In this document: positions 32,943 through 44,652 of the stretch, piece after piece | How the letters are laid out: every line of letters starts with the position of its first letter | Numbering within the stretch: position 1 is the stretch's first letter | DNA from: CAYMYN01 sp964394665 | Lineage (GTDB): Bacteria; Planctomycetota; UBA1135; GCA-002686595 | Direction: 5' to 3' | Length of the DNA: 64,000 nt | Assembly: GCA_964394665.1 (NCBI GenBank) | Contig: CAYMYN010000006.1 | Coordinates: 62,001-126,000 of the forward strand | Notes under the pieces: generated by a model | The model's input: only the letters and a program-made list of their open reading frames with translations | What the model was told of the DNA's origin: nothing | Databases searched by the model: none | Program-made: the position numbers and the translations under genes

Positions 32943-34112
32943 ATGGAACCCTTCCGCCAGCTCGACTTCCTGGCCCTCGAGGAAGAACTCACCGAAGACC
33001 AGCGCATGGTGCGCGACACCGTGCGCGCCTGGGTCAGCGAGCGCTTCCTGCCCAGCGCCATGGAGCACTTCGAGGCCGGCACCTTCCCCCACGAGCTCGT
33101 GCCCGAGCTGGCCGAGCTGGGCGTCTTCGGTCCCAACCTGCCGGAGAAGTACGGCTGCGCGGGCCTCGACAACGTCGCCTACGGGTTGATCTGCCAGGAG
33201 CTCGAGCGCGGCGACTCGGGGCTGCGCTCGTTCTGCTCGGTGCAGGGCTCGCTCGTCATGTACCCGATCTTCGCCTACGGCAGCGAGGCCCAGCGCCAGG
33301 AGTGGTTGCCCAAGCTCGCCAGCGGCGAAGCCATCGGCTGCTTCGGCCTGACCGAGCCCGACTTCGGCTCGAACCCGGGCGGCATGCGCACCGTGGCGGT
33401 GAAGAAGGGCGGCGACTGGGTGCTGAACGGCCGCAAGATGTGGATCACCAACGGCACCGGCTGCCACGTCGCGATCGTCTGGGCGCGGGCCGAGGAGGGC
33501 ATCCGCGGGTTCATCGTGCCCGCCGACACGCCCGGCTTCAGCGCGCCCGAGCAGAAACACAAGTGGAGCCTGCGCGCGTCGGTGACCTCCGAGCTGGTGC
33601 TCGAGGACGTGCGCGTGCCCGAAGCGCTGCGCCTGCCCGAGGGCAACGGCCTCAAGGCGCCCCTGGGCTGCCTGACCCAGGCCCGCTACGGCATCGCCTG
33701 GGGCGCGCTGGGCGCCGCGTTGTCCTGCTTCGACGAGGCCCTGCAGTACTCCAAGCAGCGCATCGTGTTCGACAAGCCGCTGGCGGGGCTCCAGATCCCG
33801 CAGAAGAAGCTGGCCGACATGGCGACCCAGATCACGCTCGGCCAGCTCATGGCCCTGCGCCTGGGCAAGCTGAAGGACGCCGGCAAGTTGACCCCCCAGC
33901 AGGTCTCGATGGGCAAGCGCAACAACGTGCACATCGCCCTGGAGGTCGCGCGGGTCTGCCGCGACATGCTGGGCGCCAACGGCATCAGCCTCGAGTACCA
34001 GGTCGGCCGCCACATGTGCAACCTCGAGTCGGTCTACACCTACGAGGGCACGCACGACATCCACACCTTGGCGATCGGCCACGAGCTGACCGGCCTGCCG
34101 GCCTATCGCTGA
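32943..34112 (+). CDS. gcdH: Glutaryl-CoA dehydrogenase
   Basis: This 389-residue FAD-dependent acyl-CoA dehydrogenase has the GCDH signature RSFCSVQGSLVMYPI and GCFGLTEPDFGSNPGG. The catalytic Glu is in TYEGTHDIHTLAIG. It oxidises and decarboxylates glutaryl-CoA to crotonyl-CoA in lysine and tryptophan breakdown. The length and all domains are normal. It stands alone, divergent from the EI24 gene. Confidence 0.9.
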   Translation: MEPFRQLDFLALEEELTEDQRMVRDTVRAWVSERFLPSAMEHFEAGTFPHELVPELAELGVFGPNLPEKYGCAGLDNVAYGLICQELERGDSGLRSFCSVQGSLVMYPIFAYGSEAQRQEWLPKLASGEAIGCFGLTEPDFGSNPGGMRTVAVKKGGDWVLNGRKMWITNGTGCHVAIVWARAEEGIRGFIVPADTPGFSAPEQKHKWSLRASVTSELVLEDVRVPEALRLPEGNGLKAPLGCLTQARYGIAWGALGAALSCFDEALQYSKQRIVFDKPLAGLQIPQKKLADMATQITLGQLMALRLGKLKDAGKLTPQQVSMGKRNNVHIALEVARVCRDMLGANGISLEYQVGRHMCNLESVYTYEGTHDIHTLAIGHELTGLPAYR

Positions 34113-34139
34113 ACGGCGTTCCCCGCAGGTCCGAGAACT

Positions 34140-34171
34140 CCGCGGCGCGTCCCTCCCAGGGCGCGCCGCGG
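34140..34171. terminator. Hairpin between convergent genes
   Basis: CCGCGGCGCG and CGCGCCGCGG form a 10-bp stem with a 12-base loop, 27 bases after gcdH and 28 before the SEC-C stop. There is no T-run. Confidence 0.5.
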
Positions 34172-34199
34172 TCGTTCCGCGAAGCGCTCGCCCGCGGTT

Positions 34200-34694
<495 letters not shown>

Positions 34695-34710
34695 GGGGCG
34701 CGGCCGCGCC

Positions 34711-34994
34711 TCACTCGGGCGTGGCGGCGGCGACCGAGCGGTAGGCGTGCTCGAGGTCGTCGATCAGCTTGTCGAGGTGCGCGGACTCGTCGGGCTCCAG
34801 GTTGCCCGCGGTCTTGTCGCGCAGCATGTGCAGGTCGTCGAGCGTCATGCGCGCGGTGGAGAGGTTCACGTTCTGCGTGCGCGTGAGCGGGTTCTCGATC
34901 AGGCCCAGGGATTGCAGGCCGATCAGCCCCAGACGCTGCACGAAGAGCCGGAAGTGGCCCCCCGGGAGCGGCACGTCGGCGGCGGTGCGGACGT

Positions 34995-34998
<4 letters not shown>
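34711..34998 (-). CDS. DUF1844 protein
   Basis: This 95-residue protein has the DUF1844 pattern LGLIENPLTRTQNVNLSTARMTLDDLHML and a C-terminal helix. Its function is unknown. It starts at GTG 34998, overlapping the pyrG stop by four bases. Confidence 0.8.
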
Positions 34999-36607
<1,609 letters not shown>

Positions 36608-36629
<22 letters not shown>

Positions 36630-37453
36630 CCGGTTCGATCCTCCTGTGGGGCGCTCGCGGCGGCGCAGCGCGCGACGTAGGCAGCGTAGTCCTCGGGCGT
36701 GTCGATCCCGCGCGGCACGTGCGAGGCGGAAAGGACGCGGATCCGGCCGCCGGCCTCGAGCCAGCGCAGTTGCTCCAGGTTCTCGATGCGCTCGAGGCGC
36801 CCCTCGGGCAAGGCGCAGAAGCGCACCAGGGCCGCGGGGCGGAAGGCATACACCCCCACGTGGCGGCGGCGGGCGGAGCGCACGTCCGCGCCGGGCCGGG
36901 CGTGGGCGTCCGAGGGCAGGGCGGCGCGCGAGAAGTAGAGCGCGTCCCCGCGCGCGTCGACGACGACCTTCACGACGCTCGTCGCGTGGGCCTCCGCGGG
37001 GTCGGCGAGCTCTCCGGCCAGGGTCGCGAGCTCGACCTCCGGGTCGGCGAAGGCCGCCACGAGGGCGTCGAGGTCGGCGGGCGCGAGCTCGGGTTCGTCG
37101 CCCTGCACGTTGAGCACGACGTCGTAGGGGCCGCGCCCGGCCGCCAGCAGGCGCTGCAGGGCTTGGTGCACGCGATCGGTCCCGCTGGGGCAGGCGGGAT
37201 CGGTCTCGACCGCCTCCAGCCCGACCTCGCGCGCGGCGGCCAGCAGCTCCGGGGAATCCACCGCGAGCACGCAGGCCTCGATCGAGCGCGCGCGCTGGAC
37301 GTTGCGCGCCGTGGCCTCGAACAGGTAACGGCCGCCCGCGCGCAACAACATCTTGCGCGCCAGGCGCGTCGACCCGAGGCGCGCCGGCACGATGGCCAGC
37401 GCGCGCGGCCCCCCGGATCGCCCGCGCGATCCCCGGGTCGGGTCGCCGCTCAC
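36608..37453 (-). CDS. kdsB: 3-deoxy-manno-octulosonate cytidylyltransferase
   Basis: This 281-residue enzyme activates Kdo as CMP-Kdo, using the CTP that the neighbouring pyrG product makes. Motifs are AIVPARLGSTRLARKMLL, CPSGTDRVHQAL and LNVQGDEPEL. The C-terminal GIDTPEDYA is typical. The N-terminus is about 15 residues longer than usual. Its presence implies Kdo-containing lipopolysaccharide, so a diderm envelope. Confidence 0.9.
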
Positions 37454-37962
37454 GGCTGGCCCGCCCGTCGTGCCGGGGGCGGGCGGAACTCGAAGTCGCT
37501 CGACACGCTCTGGAGCTGCGCCACGTCATTCCACAGCCCGATGAAGTTCATCTGCCATGCGAGGAACGCGTTGGCCTCGGCCTTGGGCGTGTGGTCGCCG
37601 ATGCCCCAGTGGAAGGTGCCCCGCGGGAGCTGCGCCTCGGCGTACTTGATGTAGCCGCTGGCCGGCGCGGGGCCGGGCCGGGAGTACTCGAGGAAGCGGC
37701 TCTGCCCGTGGAGGTACTCGACCAGGGCGTCCATGTCCTCGTCCGTGGCGATCTTGGTCGAGAGATCGGAGCGTTGGCGCGAGTAGTACTCGACGCGGTC
37801 GGTGTGGGCCTGGTTGACCAGCACCATCTTCTGGTTCTGGCGCAGGTGGCGGAACTCGACGCGCGCGGGCGCGGAGGAGGCTCGCGCTTCCGAGGACCGC
37901 GGCGGAGCGCCGGCGCAGGCGACCGCGAGGACCAGGCAGCAGGCGAGGAGGAGTCGGGACAT
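37450..37962 (-). CDS. Small lipoprotein
   Basis: This 170-residue protein begins with a lipoprotein signal (LLACCLVLAVAC, then AG). The mature part (about 35-160) has no domain I recognise. It contains HRHxQNQKMVLVNQAHTD-like and TFHWGIGDHTPKAEANAFL segments. It overlaps kdsB by ATGA, so it may serve envelope assembly. Confidence 0.65.
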   Translation of the reverse strand: MSRLLLACCLVLAVACAGAPPRSSEARASSAPARVEFRHLRQNQKMVLVNQAHTDRVEYYSRQRSDLSTKIATDEDMDALVEYLHGQSRFLEYSRPGPAPASGYIKYAEAQLPRGTFHWGIGDHTPKAEANAFLAWQMNFIGLWNDVAQLQSVSSDFEFRPPPARRAGQP

Positions 37963-38087
37963 GGCGCGGCCGGGAACGAACCGGGGACGGGGAGCGGGGC
38001 GGGCGCTCCCAGGGCGCCGAAGGGCGCCGCTCGGGCGCGAAGATACGCGCGCCGTGGACGGGCCTCAAGCGCGCGGCGGGCCGCCCT

Positions 38088-40382
38088 TCACTCCGGGTCG
38101 GGCCGACCGTCGTCCGGCCAGCGGAATCCGGGGTGGACCGGCAGCAGGAAGGGGCCGACCCGCACCAGGCGGTCGGGCGCGAAGAGCAGGCCCTCGGCGC
38201 TGCGCAACACGTCGTCCTCGAGTTCCTCGGCCTGCTCCAGGTCGATCGGTGTGCGCCCGTCGCGCCGCGCGGGCAACATCCACTCGACCTTCGCGCCCGA
38301 CCCGTCGAAGCGCGCGAGCTGCATCCACATCCAGGCCGGGATCAGGTCCCCGCGCCGCCAGGGGCCGCCCAGGGGCGCGAAGCGCTCGGTGAAGGGCTCG
38401 TCGCCGGCCAGCAACACGTAGCCCTCGACGAACAGGTGGCCGGGCTCGAAGCTCGAGGTCGGCACGAAGCCGTAGGCGGGCGCGTGGTCGTTCTGCCAGG
38501 CGTTGCGGCCGGTCGGGTCGGTGATGCGATCGACCACGGTCCAGTCCCGCGCCAGCCCCGTGTCGGTCCACCAGTGGTGCTCGATCCAGCCCAGGTGCGA
38601 GCCGGGCAGCGGCTCGAAGCGCCAACCCAGGTAGACGAGGCGCGACCCGTCCTCCCCCGGCTCGACGAACGCCAGGGGCTCGAGCAGGTGGCGATCGAGG
38701 CCCTGCTCGGCGCGCCAGGCCTCGGGGTCCGCGCACGGCGCGCTGCGCATCAGCGGCCGGCCGTCGGGGTCGGCGCCCGTGCGCCGCAGGACGAGCACCG
38801 GGCCGAGCTCGGGAGTGGTCTCGGGGGACCAGAAGGCGGCCACGACCTCGAAGGTCTGGGCGATGGGCTCGAACAGATCGCGCGCCTGCTCGAGGATCGG
38901 GCGGTGCAGCAGCAGCCAGTCGACCTGCGAGAGCGCGGCCAGGGTCTCGGCGCGCAGCTCGGCTGGGAGGAGCTTCCAGCGGTCGATGTGCGCCGGCAGC
39001 TTGATCAGCTCGACCTCGGGCGACTCGCGCAGGAACACGGCCCAGTGGTAGGCGCTGGCGACGCGCGGCCGGGTCTTGGGCGGGTCCTCGGGTCGCGCGG
39101 CCTGCTCGGCGGCGTGGGCGTTGACGTGGGCGATGGCGCGCCAGTACACGCCGTGCCGGCGCATGTTGACCTCGCGCAGCGTGTGCACGCCCAGGCCCAG
39201 CGCGAGCAGCAGCGCGAGGGCGAGCGCGGCGCGTCGCGCTCCCCGCGCGCGCGCCCCCGCGGCGCCGAGCACGACCGTCATGCCCAGCCCCGCCAGCGGC
39301 GCGATCAACGGCAGCAGCGGCAGCCACAGGCGGAAGGACTTGGCGCCCTTGGTGCACAGGACGAGCGCGTTGGCGAGCAACACCAGGGTCAGGATCGACG
39401 TGCCCCAGCGCGGCCGGCGCGCGGCGAGCAGCAGACCCAGGAGCGTGAGGGCGGCCACGGGCAGCACGAGCAGGCGCTCGAACTCCAGCAGGTAGTAGAG
39501 CGGCGGCTGGATGCTCTGGACCGCGCCGTCGGCGACCTCGATCGGGGTCGCGCGTTCGTAGAGCTGGCGCGCGAGGTCCTGCAGGCCCAGCCGATGGAGA
39601 AACAGGGCCACGCGTGTCCCGCCGTTCTCGAGCAGGTAGTTGCCGAGGGTCAGGCCCCAGCTCCCGTAGACCCACTTGTCGAGCCCGATCTGGCCCAGCA
39701 CCCCCAGCGCGCACCCCAGCAGCAGGCCCAGGCTCTGACGCGACTCGCGGCGTCGATTGCGCGCGAGCACGAGCGCGACCAGGGTCAGCGCGATCGGGAT
39801 CGTCTGGTAGGCCATCAACAGCCCCGCGCCGAGCGCCAGGCCGCCCGCGAGCCCGCGCCGCGCGCCGCGCCCGAGCAGGGCCAGGATCGCGAGCGCCATG
39901 CACAGCGCGGCCGCGATCCCCGACACCGGCGACACGCTGTACTGCAGGAACACCGGGTTGACGCCCACCACGAAGGCCGCCCCGAGTCCCGCCGCGCGGC
40001 CGCCGAGTCGCTCGCCGATGCGGGCCACGACCAGCACCAGCGCCAGGCCCAGCGCCATCTGCAACAGGCGGATCGCGGGCACCACCGTGCGCGGATCGTC
40101 GAGCCCGAGCACGCCGACCACCCAGAAGAAGGGCACGAGCAGCCCCGAGAATCCGAACGAGCGCACGAGACCCTCGGCGGGCTGGGGCTCGCCGGCGGCG
40201 TGCGCCTTCGCGCGCTCCATGTACTCGACCGAGTCGCCGAGCTGATACCCCTCGAGCTGCCACCAGGCCGAGCCCTGCAGCACCAGCACCAGCAGGAGCA
40301 ACGCCCCGAGCACCCGATCGCGGCGCAGCCCGGACGCGGTGGACCGGGTGGGGGAGGGATCGGCGGGGAGGGGAGGGACCAT
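38088..40382 (-). CDS. Multi-pass membrane protein, GT-C glycosyltransferase-like
   Basis: This 764-residue protein has a first transmembrane helix at about 24-43. An acidic first loop follows (LGDSVEYMERAKA), typical of GT39/ArnT-type enzymes that use polyprenyl-phosphate sugars. About ten more hydrophobic helices extend to residue ~400. The C-terminal ~350 residues are soluble, with WxxD-rich beta segments. It starts at ATG 40382. The glycosyltransferase call rests on topology and the acidic loop only. Confidence 0.6.
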   Translation of the reverse strand: MVPPLPADPSPTRSTASGLRRDRVLGALLLLVLVLQGSAWWQLEGYQLGDSVEYMERAKAHAAGEPQPAEGLVRSFGFSGLLVPFFWVVGVLGLDDPRTVVPAIRLLQMALGLALVLVVARIGERLGGRAAGLGAAFVVGVNPVFLQYSVSPVSGIAAALCMALAILALLGRGARRGLAGGLALGAGLLMAYQTIPIALTLVALVLARNRRRESRQSLGLLLGCALGVLGQIGLDKWVYGSWGLTLGNYLLENGGTRVALFLHRLGLQDLARQLYERATPIEVADGAVQSIQPPLYYLLEFERLLVLPVAALTLLGLLLAARRPRWGTSILTLVLLANALVLCTKGAKSFRLWLPLLPLIAPLAGLGMTVVLGAAGARARGARRAALALALLLALGLGVHTLREVNMRRHGVYWRAIAHVNAHAAEQAARPEDPPKTRPRVASAYHWAVFLRESPEVELIKLPAHIDRWKLLPAELRAETLAALSQVDWLLLHRPILEQARDLFEPIAQTFEVVAAFWSPETTPELGPVLVLRRTGADPDGRPLMRSAPCADPEAWRAEQGLDRHLLEPLAFVEPGEDGSRLVYLGWRFEPLPGSHLGWIEHHWWTDTGLARDWTVVDRITDPTGRNAWQNDHAPAYGFVPTSSFEPGHLFVEGYVLLAGDEPFTERFAPLGGPWRRGDLIPAWMWMQLARFDGSGAKVEWMLPARRDGRTPIDLEQAEELEDDVLRSAEGLLFAPDRLVRVGPFLLPVHPGFRWPDDGRPDPE

Positions 40383-40758
40383 CCGGGGCGGCCGGTTCGG
40401 AGCGTGCGATCGGGGGACGGCGGACCTCGACTCCCCGCGCGCATTCTGCGCCCCGCCGCGGCCCGTACCAGGGCGCGCCCGCGGGTCCGGCGATCCTGGG
40501 CGGCCCGCGCGCGCGTCGCCGGCGGCGAACCCGGCCCCGGATCCAGGGTCCGGATGCGCTCCCAGCCCTGCATCTAGTGGGTCCCGGCGAGGTTTCCCCC
40601 CGGCGCAGCGTTGACTCGGGCCCCCCGGACCCCGATAACGGGCCGCGCGCCGGGCGTCCCTGCTCGCGGCCTGGCGCGAAGGCATAAGTCTTTGGCTGGC
40701 AGGGACTTGTGTTCGCCGTACCGACCGCCGCCGCACCTCTGACGGGAGCCCGAAACCG
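40383..40758. other. Intergenic region between divergent genes
   Basis: These 376 bases hold the promoters of the GT-C-like gene (minus) and the LysM gene (plus). I see no gene and no clear boxes. The stretch 40680-40725 is relatively A/T-rich (ggcataagtctttggctggcagggacttgtg) and is the likeliest promoter for the LysM gene. Confidence 0.4.
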
Positions 40759-41595
40759 ATGGGGCAATTCGAGAAGATCGTCGTCCTGGCCGTCCTGTTC
40801 ACCATCACGGTGATCGTGGTCGCCTCCCTGTCCACCAACGAGGAGCCGGGCCCCGCCGGTCCCCTCGCCGGGTTGGAGACGCCCCGTGAACCCCAGCCCC
40901 AGGCGCGCGGGACCCTCCCCGGCGCCCGCCTGCCCCTGGGCACCGAGGAGGTCGCCAGCCGGCCGACCTTCGCCTTCGAGACGCCCGCGGGCCGGCCCGA
41001 GATCGCGCGCACCGAGGCGCCCGCCCCGGCCGCGGTCGATCCGCTCGGCGGCGATCTGCTCGACTTCGCCGCGCCCCCCGCGCCGGAACCTGGGCGCGCC
41101 GGCGGCCGCAACCCGCTGCTGCTCAGCACCGAGGTCTCCGATCCCGTCGCCGCGCCCGCCGACCTGCCCGCGGGCACGATCCTGGTCCGCGGCGCGGGCC
41201 TCGAGCGCACGCCGCATCGCGACTTCATGACCTACGAGCCGCGCGCGGGCGAGACCTTCGCGCTCCTGGCCGAGCGCTTCTACGGCGACGCCTCGCGCGC
41301 CGCGCTCCTGCGCCAATCGAACGAAGGTCGCCGCGAGCTGCGCCCCGGCGAGCCGATCCTCGTCCCGATCTTCGACCTCGCGCGCCAGGAACCCGAGCGC
41401 CCCCTGGCCACCACGCTCCTGCCCTCGACGGCCGGCGAGCGCACCTACGAGGTGCAGGAAGGCGAGAGCCTGTGGGCCATCTCGAAGAAGCACTACGGCA
41501 CGGGCAACCGTTGGCAGCAGATCTTCGAGGCCAACCAGGACGTGCTGCGCAGCGCCGACGCGGTGCGCGCCGGCATGCGCCTGCGCATTCCCTGA
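40759..41595 (+). CDS. Membrane-anchored double-LysM protein
   Basis: The 278-residue protein has an N-terminal transmembrane anchor (VVLAVLFTITVIVVASL, 8-24) and a long Pro/Ala-rich linker. Two LysM modules follow: a weak one at about 155-205 (YEPRAGETFALLAERFYGD) and a clear one at about 228-277 (YEVQEGESLWAISKKHYGTGNRWQQIFEAN). LysM binds peptidoglycan or related GlcNAc polymers. The linker suggests that it spans the periplasm. Confidence 0.85.
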   Translation: MGQFEKIVVLAVLFTITVIVVASLSTNEEPGPAGPLAGLETPREPQPQARGTLPGARLPLGTEEVASRPTFAFETPAGRPEIARTEAPAPAAVDPLGGDLLDFAAPPAPEPGRAGGRNPLLLSTEVSDPVAAPADLPAGTILVRGAGLERTPHRDFMTYEPRAGETFALLAERFYGDASRAALLRQSNEGRRELRPGEPILVPIFDLARQEPERPLATTLLPSTAGERTYEVQEGESLWAISKKHYGTGNRWQQIFEANQDVLRSADAVRAGMRLRIP

Positions 41596-41673
41596 TCTCC
41601 CGCGGGGTCCTCGGACCCCGGGCCGCGGTTCGCCGCTTCCGCTCTCCGTCTCGGTCTTCTTGGTCTCCGGTCC

Positions 41674-41710
41674 GCGGGGCCGTCGGTTCGAATCGGACCG
41701 GCGGCCCCGC
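41674..41710. terminator. Hairpin between LysM and NtrC-family genes
   Basis: GCGGGGCCG and CGGCCCCGC pair over a 19-base middle that contains a second inverted repeat (TCGGTTCGAATCGGA). It lies between convergent genes. Confidence 0.5.
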
Positions 41711-41727
41711 CTCCGTTCACGGGCCGT

Positions 41728-43140
41728 TCAACCGCGCAGCTCGTAGCGGTCGAGCTTCTTGTAGAGGTGGCTGCGCTGCATGCTCAGGCGCTCGGCGGTG
41801 CGCTTGATGTTGCCGCCGTTCTCCTCGAGCTTGAGCTTGAAGAACAGCGCCTCGGAGCGGTCCTTGAACTCCTCGAAGCTCTCGGCTTCGAAGGGATCGT
41901 CCTGGCCGGGCGGCCGGCCGCGACGGGCGGGGGCCAGGGCCGGGCCCGAGGCCAGGATGGGCTCGAAATCGGCCGCCGTGAGGTCGGGGCCCTGGGCGAA
42001 GACGTCCGCGCCGGCGAGCAGGTTCTTGAGCTGGCGCACGTTGCCCGGATAGTCGAGTTCGAGGAGCAGGCGCTCGGCGTCCGGCGCCAGGCCCCGCGGC
42101 GCGCGACCCGAACGCTCGGCCAAGCGTTCCAGGAAGTGGCGCGCGAGCCACGGCACGTCGGCGCGCCGCTCGCGCAGGGGCGGCACCACCAGCGGGACGA
42201 CGTTGAGGCGGTAGAAGAGGTCCAGGCGGAAGGTCTTGTCCTCGACGGCCTGGGCGAGATCGGCGTTGGTCGCCGCGACCACGCGGATGTCGACCCGCAG
42301 GGGCTGGCTGCCGCCGACGCGCGTGACCTCGTGGGTCTCGAGCACGCGCAGCACCTTGGCCTGGGCCGCGGGCGGCATGTCGCCGATCTCGTCCAGGAAG
42401 AGCGTCCCGCCGTGGGCCGCCTCGAAGTGGCCGACGCGCCGCTCGTGGGCGCCGGTGAAGCTGCCCTTCTCGTGCCCGAAGAGCTCGGACTCGATCAGCT
42501 CGGCCGGGATCGCGGCGCAGTTGACGGTCACGAACGGCCCCGCCGCGCGCGGCCCCATGAGGTGCAGGTTGCGCGCCACGACCTCCTTGCCGGTGCCGTT
42601 CTCGCCGGTGACGAGCACCGAGGCGCTCGACTCGGCGACCTGCGCGATCTGTTCGCGCAGGCGCTGCATGGCGGGGCTCTGGCCGACGAGCTCCCAGCGT
42701 TCGGAGAGCTGGCGCCGCAGGGCGAGGTTCTCGCGCTCGAGGCGTTGCTCGCGCAGCGCGCCGCGGATCGTGACCAACACGCGGTTCTCCTCGAGGGGTT
42801 TCTCGAGGAAGTTGGCCGCGCCCTGGCGCATCGCGTCGACGGCCGTGCGCACGTCGCCGTGTCCGCTGATCAGCACCACCGGCGGCGCCGGGTTCAGGGC
42901 GCGCAGGGCCGCGAGCAACTCGAGCCCGTCGAGCCCGGGCATCTTGAGGTCGCTCAGGACCAGCGCCGGGCCGCGCCCCGCCGCGCTCTCGCGTTGGGCG
43001 CGCGCCAAGCCCTCCTTGCCGTCCTTCGCGGTCCAGACCTCGAAGCCCTCGTAGGTGAGCAGCATCTCGAGGGCCAGGCGGATGTCCGGGTCGTCGTCGA
43101 CCACCAGGATCGGTCGCTTCGCGCCGCTCTCGTTCGCCAT
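41728..43140 (-). CDS. NtrC-family sigma-54 response regulator
   Basis: The 470-residue protein has a receiver domain at 10-125 (acidic D15/D16, phospho-site D64 in LVLSDLKMPG, Lys in FLEKPLEE). An AAA+ domain follows with Walker A GENGTGKE and Walker B GGTLFLDEIGDM. A Fis-type HTH is at the end (NGGNIKRTAERLSMQRSHLYKKL). The sigma-54 contact loop reads GSFTGA rather than GAFTGA, which should still work but is less common. The C-terminal layout resembles NtrX. No histidine kinase gene is adjacent. Its start codon overlaps that of the divergent anmK. Confidence 0.9.
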   Translation of the reverse strand: MANESGAKRPILVVDDDPDIRLALEMLLTYEGFEVWTAKDGKEGLARAQRESAAGRGPALVLSDLKMPGLDGLELLAALRALNPAPPVVLISGHGDVRTAVDAMRQGAANFLEKPLEENRVLVTIRGALREQRLERENLALRRQLSERWELVGQSPAMQRLREQIAQVAESSASVLVTGENGTGKEVVARNLHLMGPRAAGPFVTVNCAAIPAELIESELFGHEKGSFTGAHERRVGHFEAAHGGTLFLDEIGDMPPAAQAKVLRVLETHEVTRVGGSQPLRVDIRVVAATNADLAQAVEDKTFRLDLFYRLNVVPLVVPPLRERRADVPWLARHFLERLAERSGRAPRGLAPDAERLLLELDYPGNVRQLKNLLAGADVFAQGPDLTAADFEPILASGPALAPARRGRPPGQDDPFEAESFEEFKDRSEALFFKLKLEENGGNIKRTAERLSMQRSHLYKKLDRYELRG

Positions 43141-44347
43141 GGGTGCGGAGCGTACCCTCGGGCGCGCCGTGGACTCCCTGCGCTCCTCTCTCTCCCGTGG
43201 CGCGGCCACCGTCGCCGGCGTGCTCTCGGGCACCTCGGGGGACGGCATCGACGTCGCGCTGTGCCGGGGGATCCCGGGCGCGCCGCCGCGCCTGCTCTGC
43301 GCCCGCACCCTGCCCTGGCCGGACGCGCTCGCCGCGCCGGTGCGCGCCGCCCTCGACGGCGCGCCCCTCGACGCGCGCGGCCTGGCCCTGCTCTCCCGCG
43401 ACCTGGGCCGGGCCTTCGGCGCGGCGGCGCGCGGACTCGCGCGGGAGGCGGGGGAGGAGCTCCACCTGGTCGGCTCCCACGGCCTGACGGTCTGGCACCA
43501 CGACGGCCGCGAGGCGAGCGGGCCGGCGACCCTGCAGCTCGGGGACGGCGACTTCGTGTCCGAAGCCGCGGGCTGCACGGTGGTCAGCGACTTCCGCCCC
43601 CGGGACTGCGCCGCGGGCGGCGAGGGCGCGCCCCTGACGGCCCTGGTCGACGGCGAGCTGTTCCCGCGCCTCGCGCGCCCCGCGGGCGTGCTGAACCTGG
43701 GGGGCATCTCGAACCTGACCGTGCTGGGCGAGGGATCGGCGGTGCTCGCGGCCTTCGACGCGGGGCCCGCCGGGGCGTTGCTCGACGGGCTGGCGCGGCG
43801 GCTGCTCGGGCGCCCCTTCGACGAGGGGGGCGCGACCGCGGCCCAGGGCACGGCCGACGCGCGCCTGGTGGATGAGTTCAGCGCCCACCCCTTCCTCGCC
43901 CGCCGGCCCCCGCGCAGCACGGGCCGGGACACCTTCGGCGAGGCCTGGGTCGAGACCTTCCTCGCCCGCGCCCTCGAACGCGGCGCGCGCGGGCCGGCCG
44001 ACGTGCTCGCGAGCGGCGTGGCCTTCGTCGCCGAGTGCGTGGCCCGGGCCCGCGCGGCCTTCGCGCCGGACCTGCGCGGTCCCCTGGTCGTGGCCGGGGG
44101 TGGCGCGCGCAATCGAACCCTGATGGCGGCCCTCGCCGCGCGCACGGGCCTGCCGGTGGAGGCGAGCGAGCGCCACGGCGTCGACCCCGACCAACGCGAG
44201 GCACTGGCCTTCGCCCTGCTCGCCCGGCGCTGCATCCTCGGGGTGCCGAGCACCCTCCCGGCCGCGACCGGCGCCGCGCCCGGCCGGATCCTGGGCAAGA
44301 TCAGCCCCGCGCCCATCGGGAACGGGATCGGGGCCCCGGGCGGGTAA
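43139..44347 (+). CDS. anmK: Anhydro-N-acetylmuramic acid kinase
   Basis: The 402-residue ASKHA-fold enzyme recycles 1,6-anhydro-MurNAc from peptidoglycan into MurNAc-6-phosphate. Motifs are GVLSGTSGDGIDVAL, GSHGLTVWHH, LNLGGISNLT and the late GGGARNRTL. ATG 43139 overlaps the start codon of the divergent regulator inside CCATGG. GTG 43169 would give a 392-residue protein starting closer to the conserved core and is a good alternative. Confidence 0.85.
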   Translation: MGAERTLGRAVDSLRSSLSRGAATVAGVLSGTSGDGIDVALCRGIPGAPPRLLCARTLPWPDALAAPVRAALDGAPLDARGLALLSRDLGRAFGAAARGLAREAGEELHLVGSHGLTVWHHDGREASGPATLQLGDGDFVSEAAGCTVVSDFRPRDCAAGGEGAPLTALVDGELFPRLARPAGVLNLGGISNLTVLGEGSAVLAAFDAGPAGALLDGLARRLLGRPFDEGGATAAQGTADARLVDEFSAHPFLARRPPRSTGRDTFGEAWVETFLARALERGARGPADVLASGVAFVAECVARARAAFAPDLRGPLVVAGGGARNRTLMAALAARTGLPVEASERHGVDPDQREALAFALLARRCILGVPSTLPAATGAAPGRILGKISPAPIGNGIGAPGG

Positions 44348-44424
44348 CCGTGCCGGCCGCGCGGGTAGCACCGCCGCCGACCGGGTGCCGCCCACCCGGC
44401 GGCGCCGCCGCGGAGCCTCGCGCC

Positions 44425-44452
44425 TTGATCCGAGGGGCGCCCCCGCTATCAT
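44425..44452 (+). promoter_or_regulatory. Candidate sigma-70-type promoter
   Basis: TTGATC (44425-44430) and TATCAT (44447-44452) are separated by 16 bases, in a 305-bp gene-free stretch (44348-44652). Transcription would start about 190 bases before the HEAT-protein gene. This is a pattern match only. Confidence 0.4.
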
Positions 44453-44652
44453 CCCGCGGCTGCTCTCCCGGGGGCGGCCCACGGGCCTCCGGGCGTCCCT
44501 CGACCCTCCGGCGGCCGTCCCCTCCCTGCCCCGGGGCATTTGCCCCCGCCCGCCGCCGATCCCCACGCCGCGCGCCCCGCGAGCCCTCCGCGCCCCTTCG
44601 GGCCCCGGGGGTCGCGGCCCTCCGCGCGGCCGAATCCATCCTGGACGAGATC

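Noticed and set aside
40680..40720. Possible sigma-54 promoter before the LysM gene
   Set aside because: The GG and GC dinucleotides are not at the required spacing in tggctggcagggacttgt.
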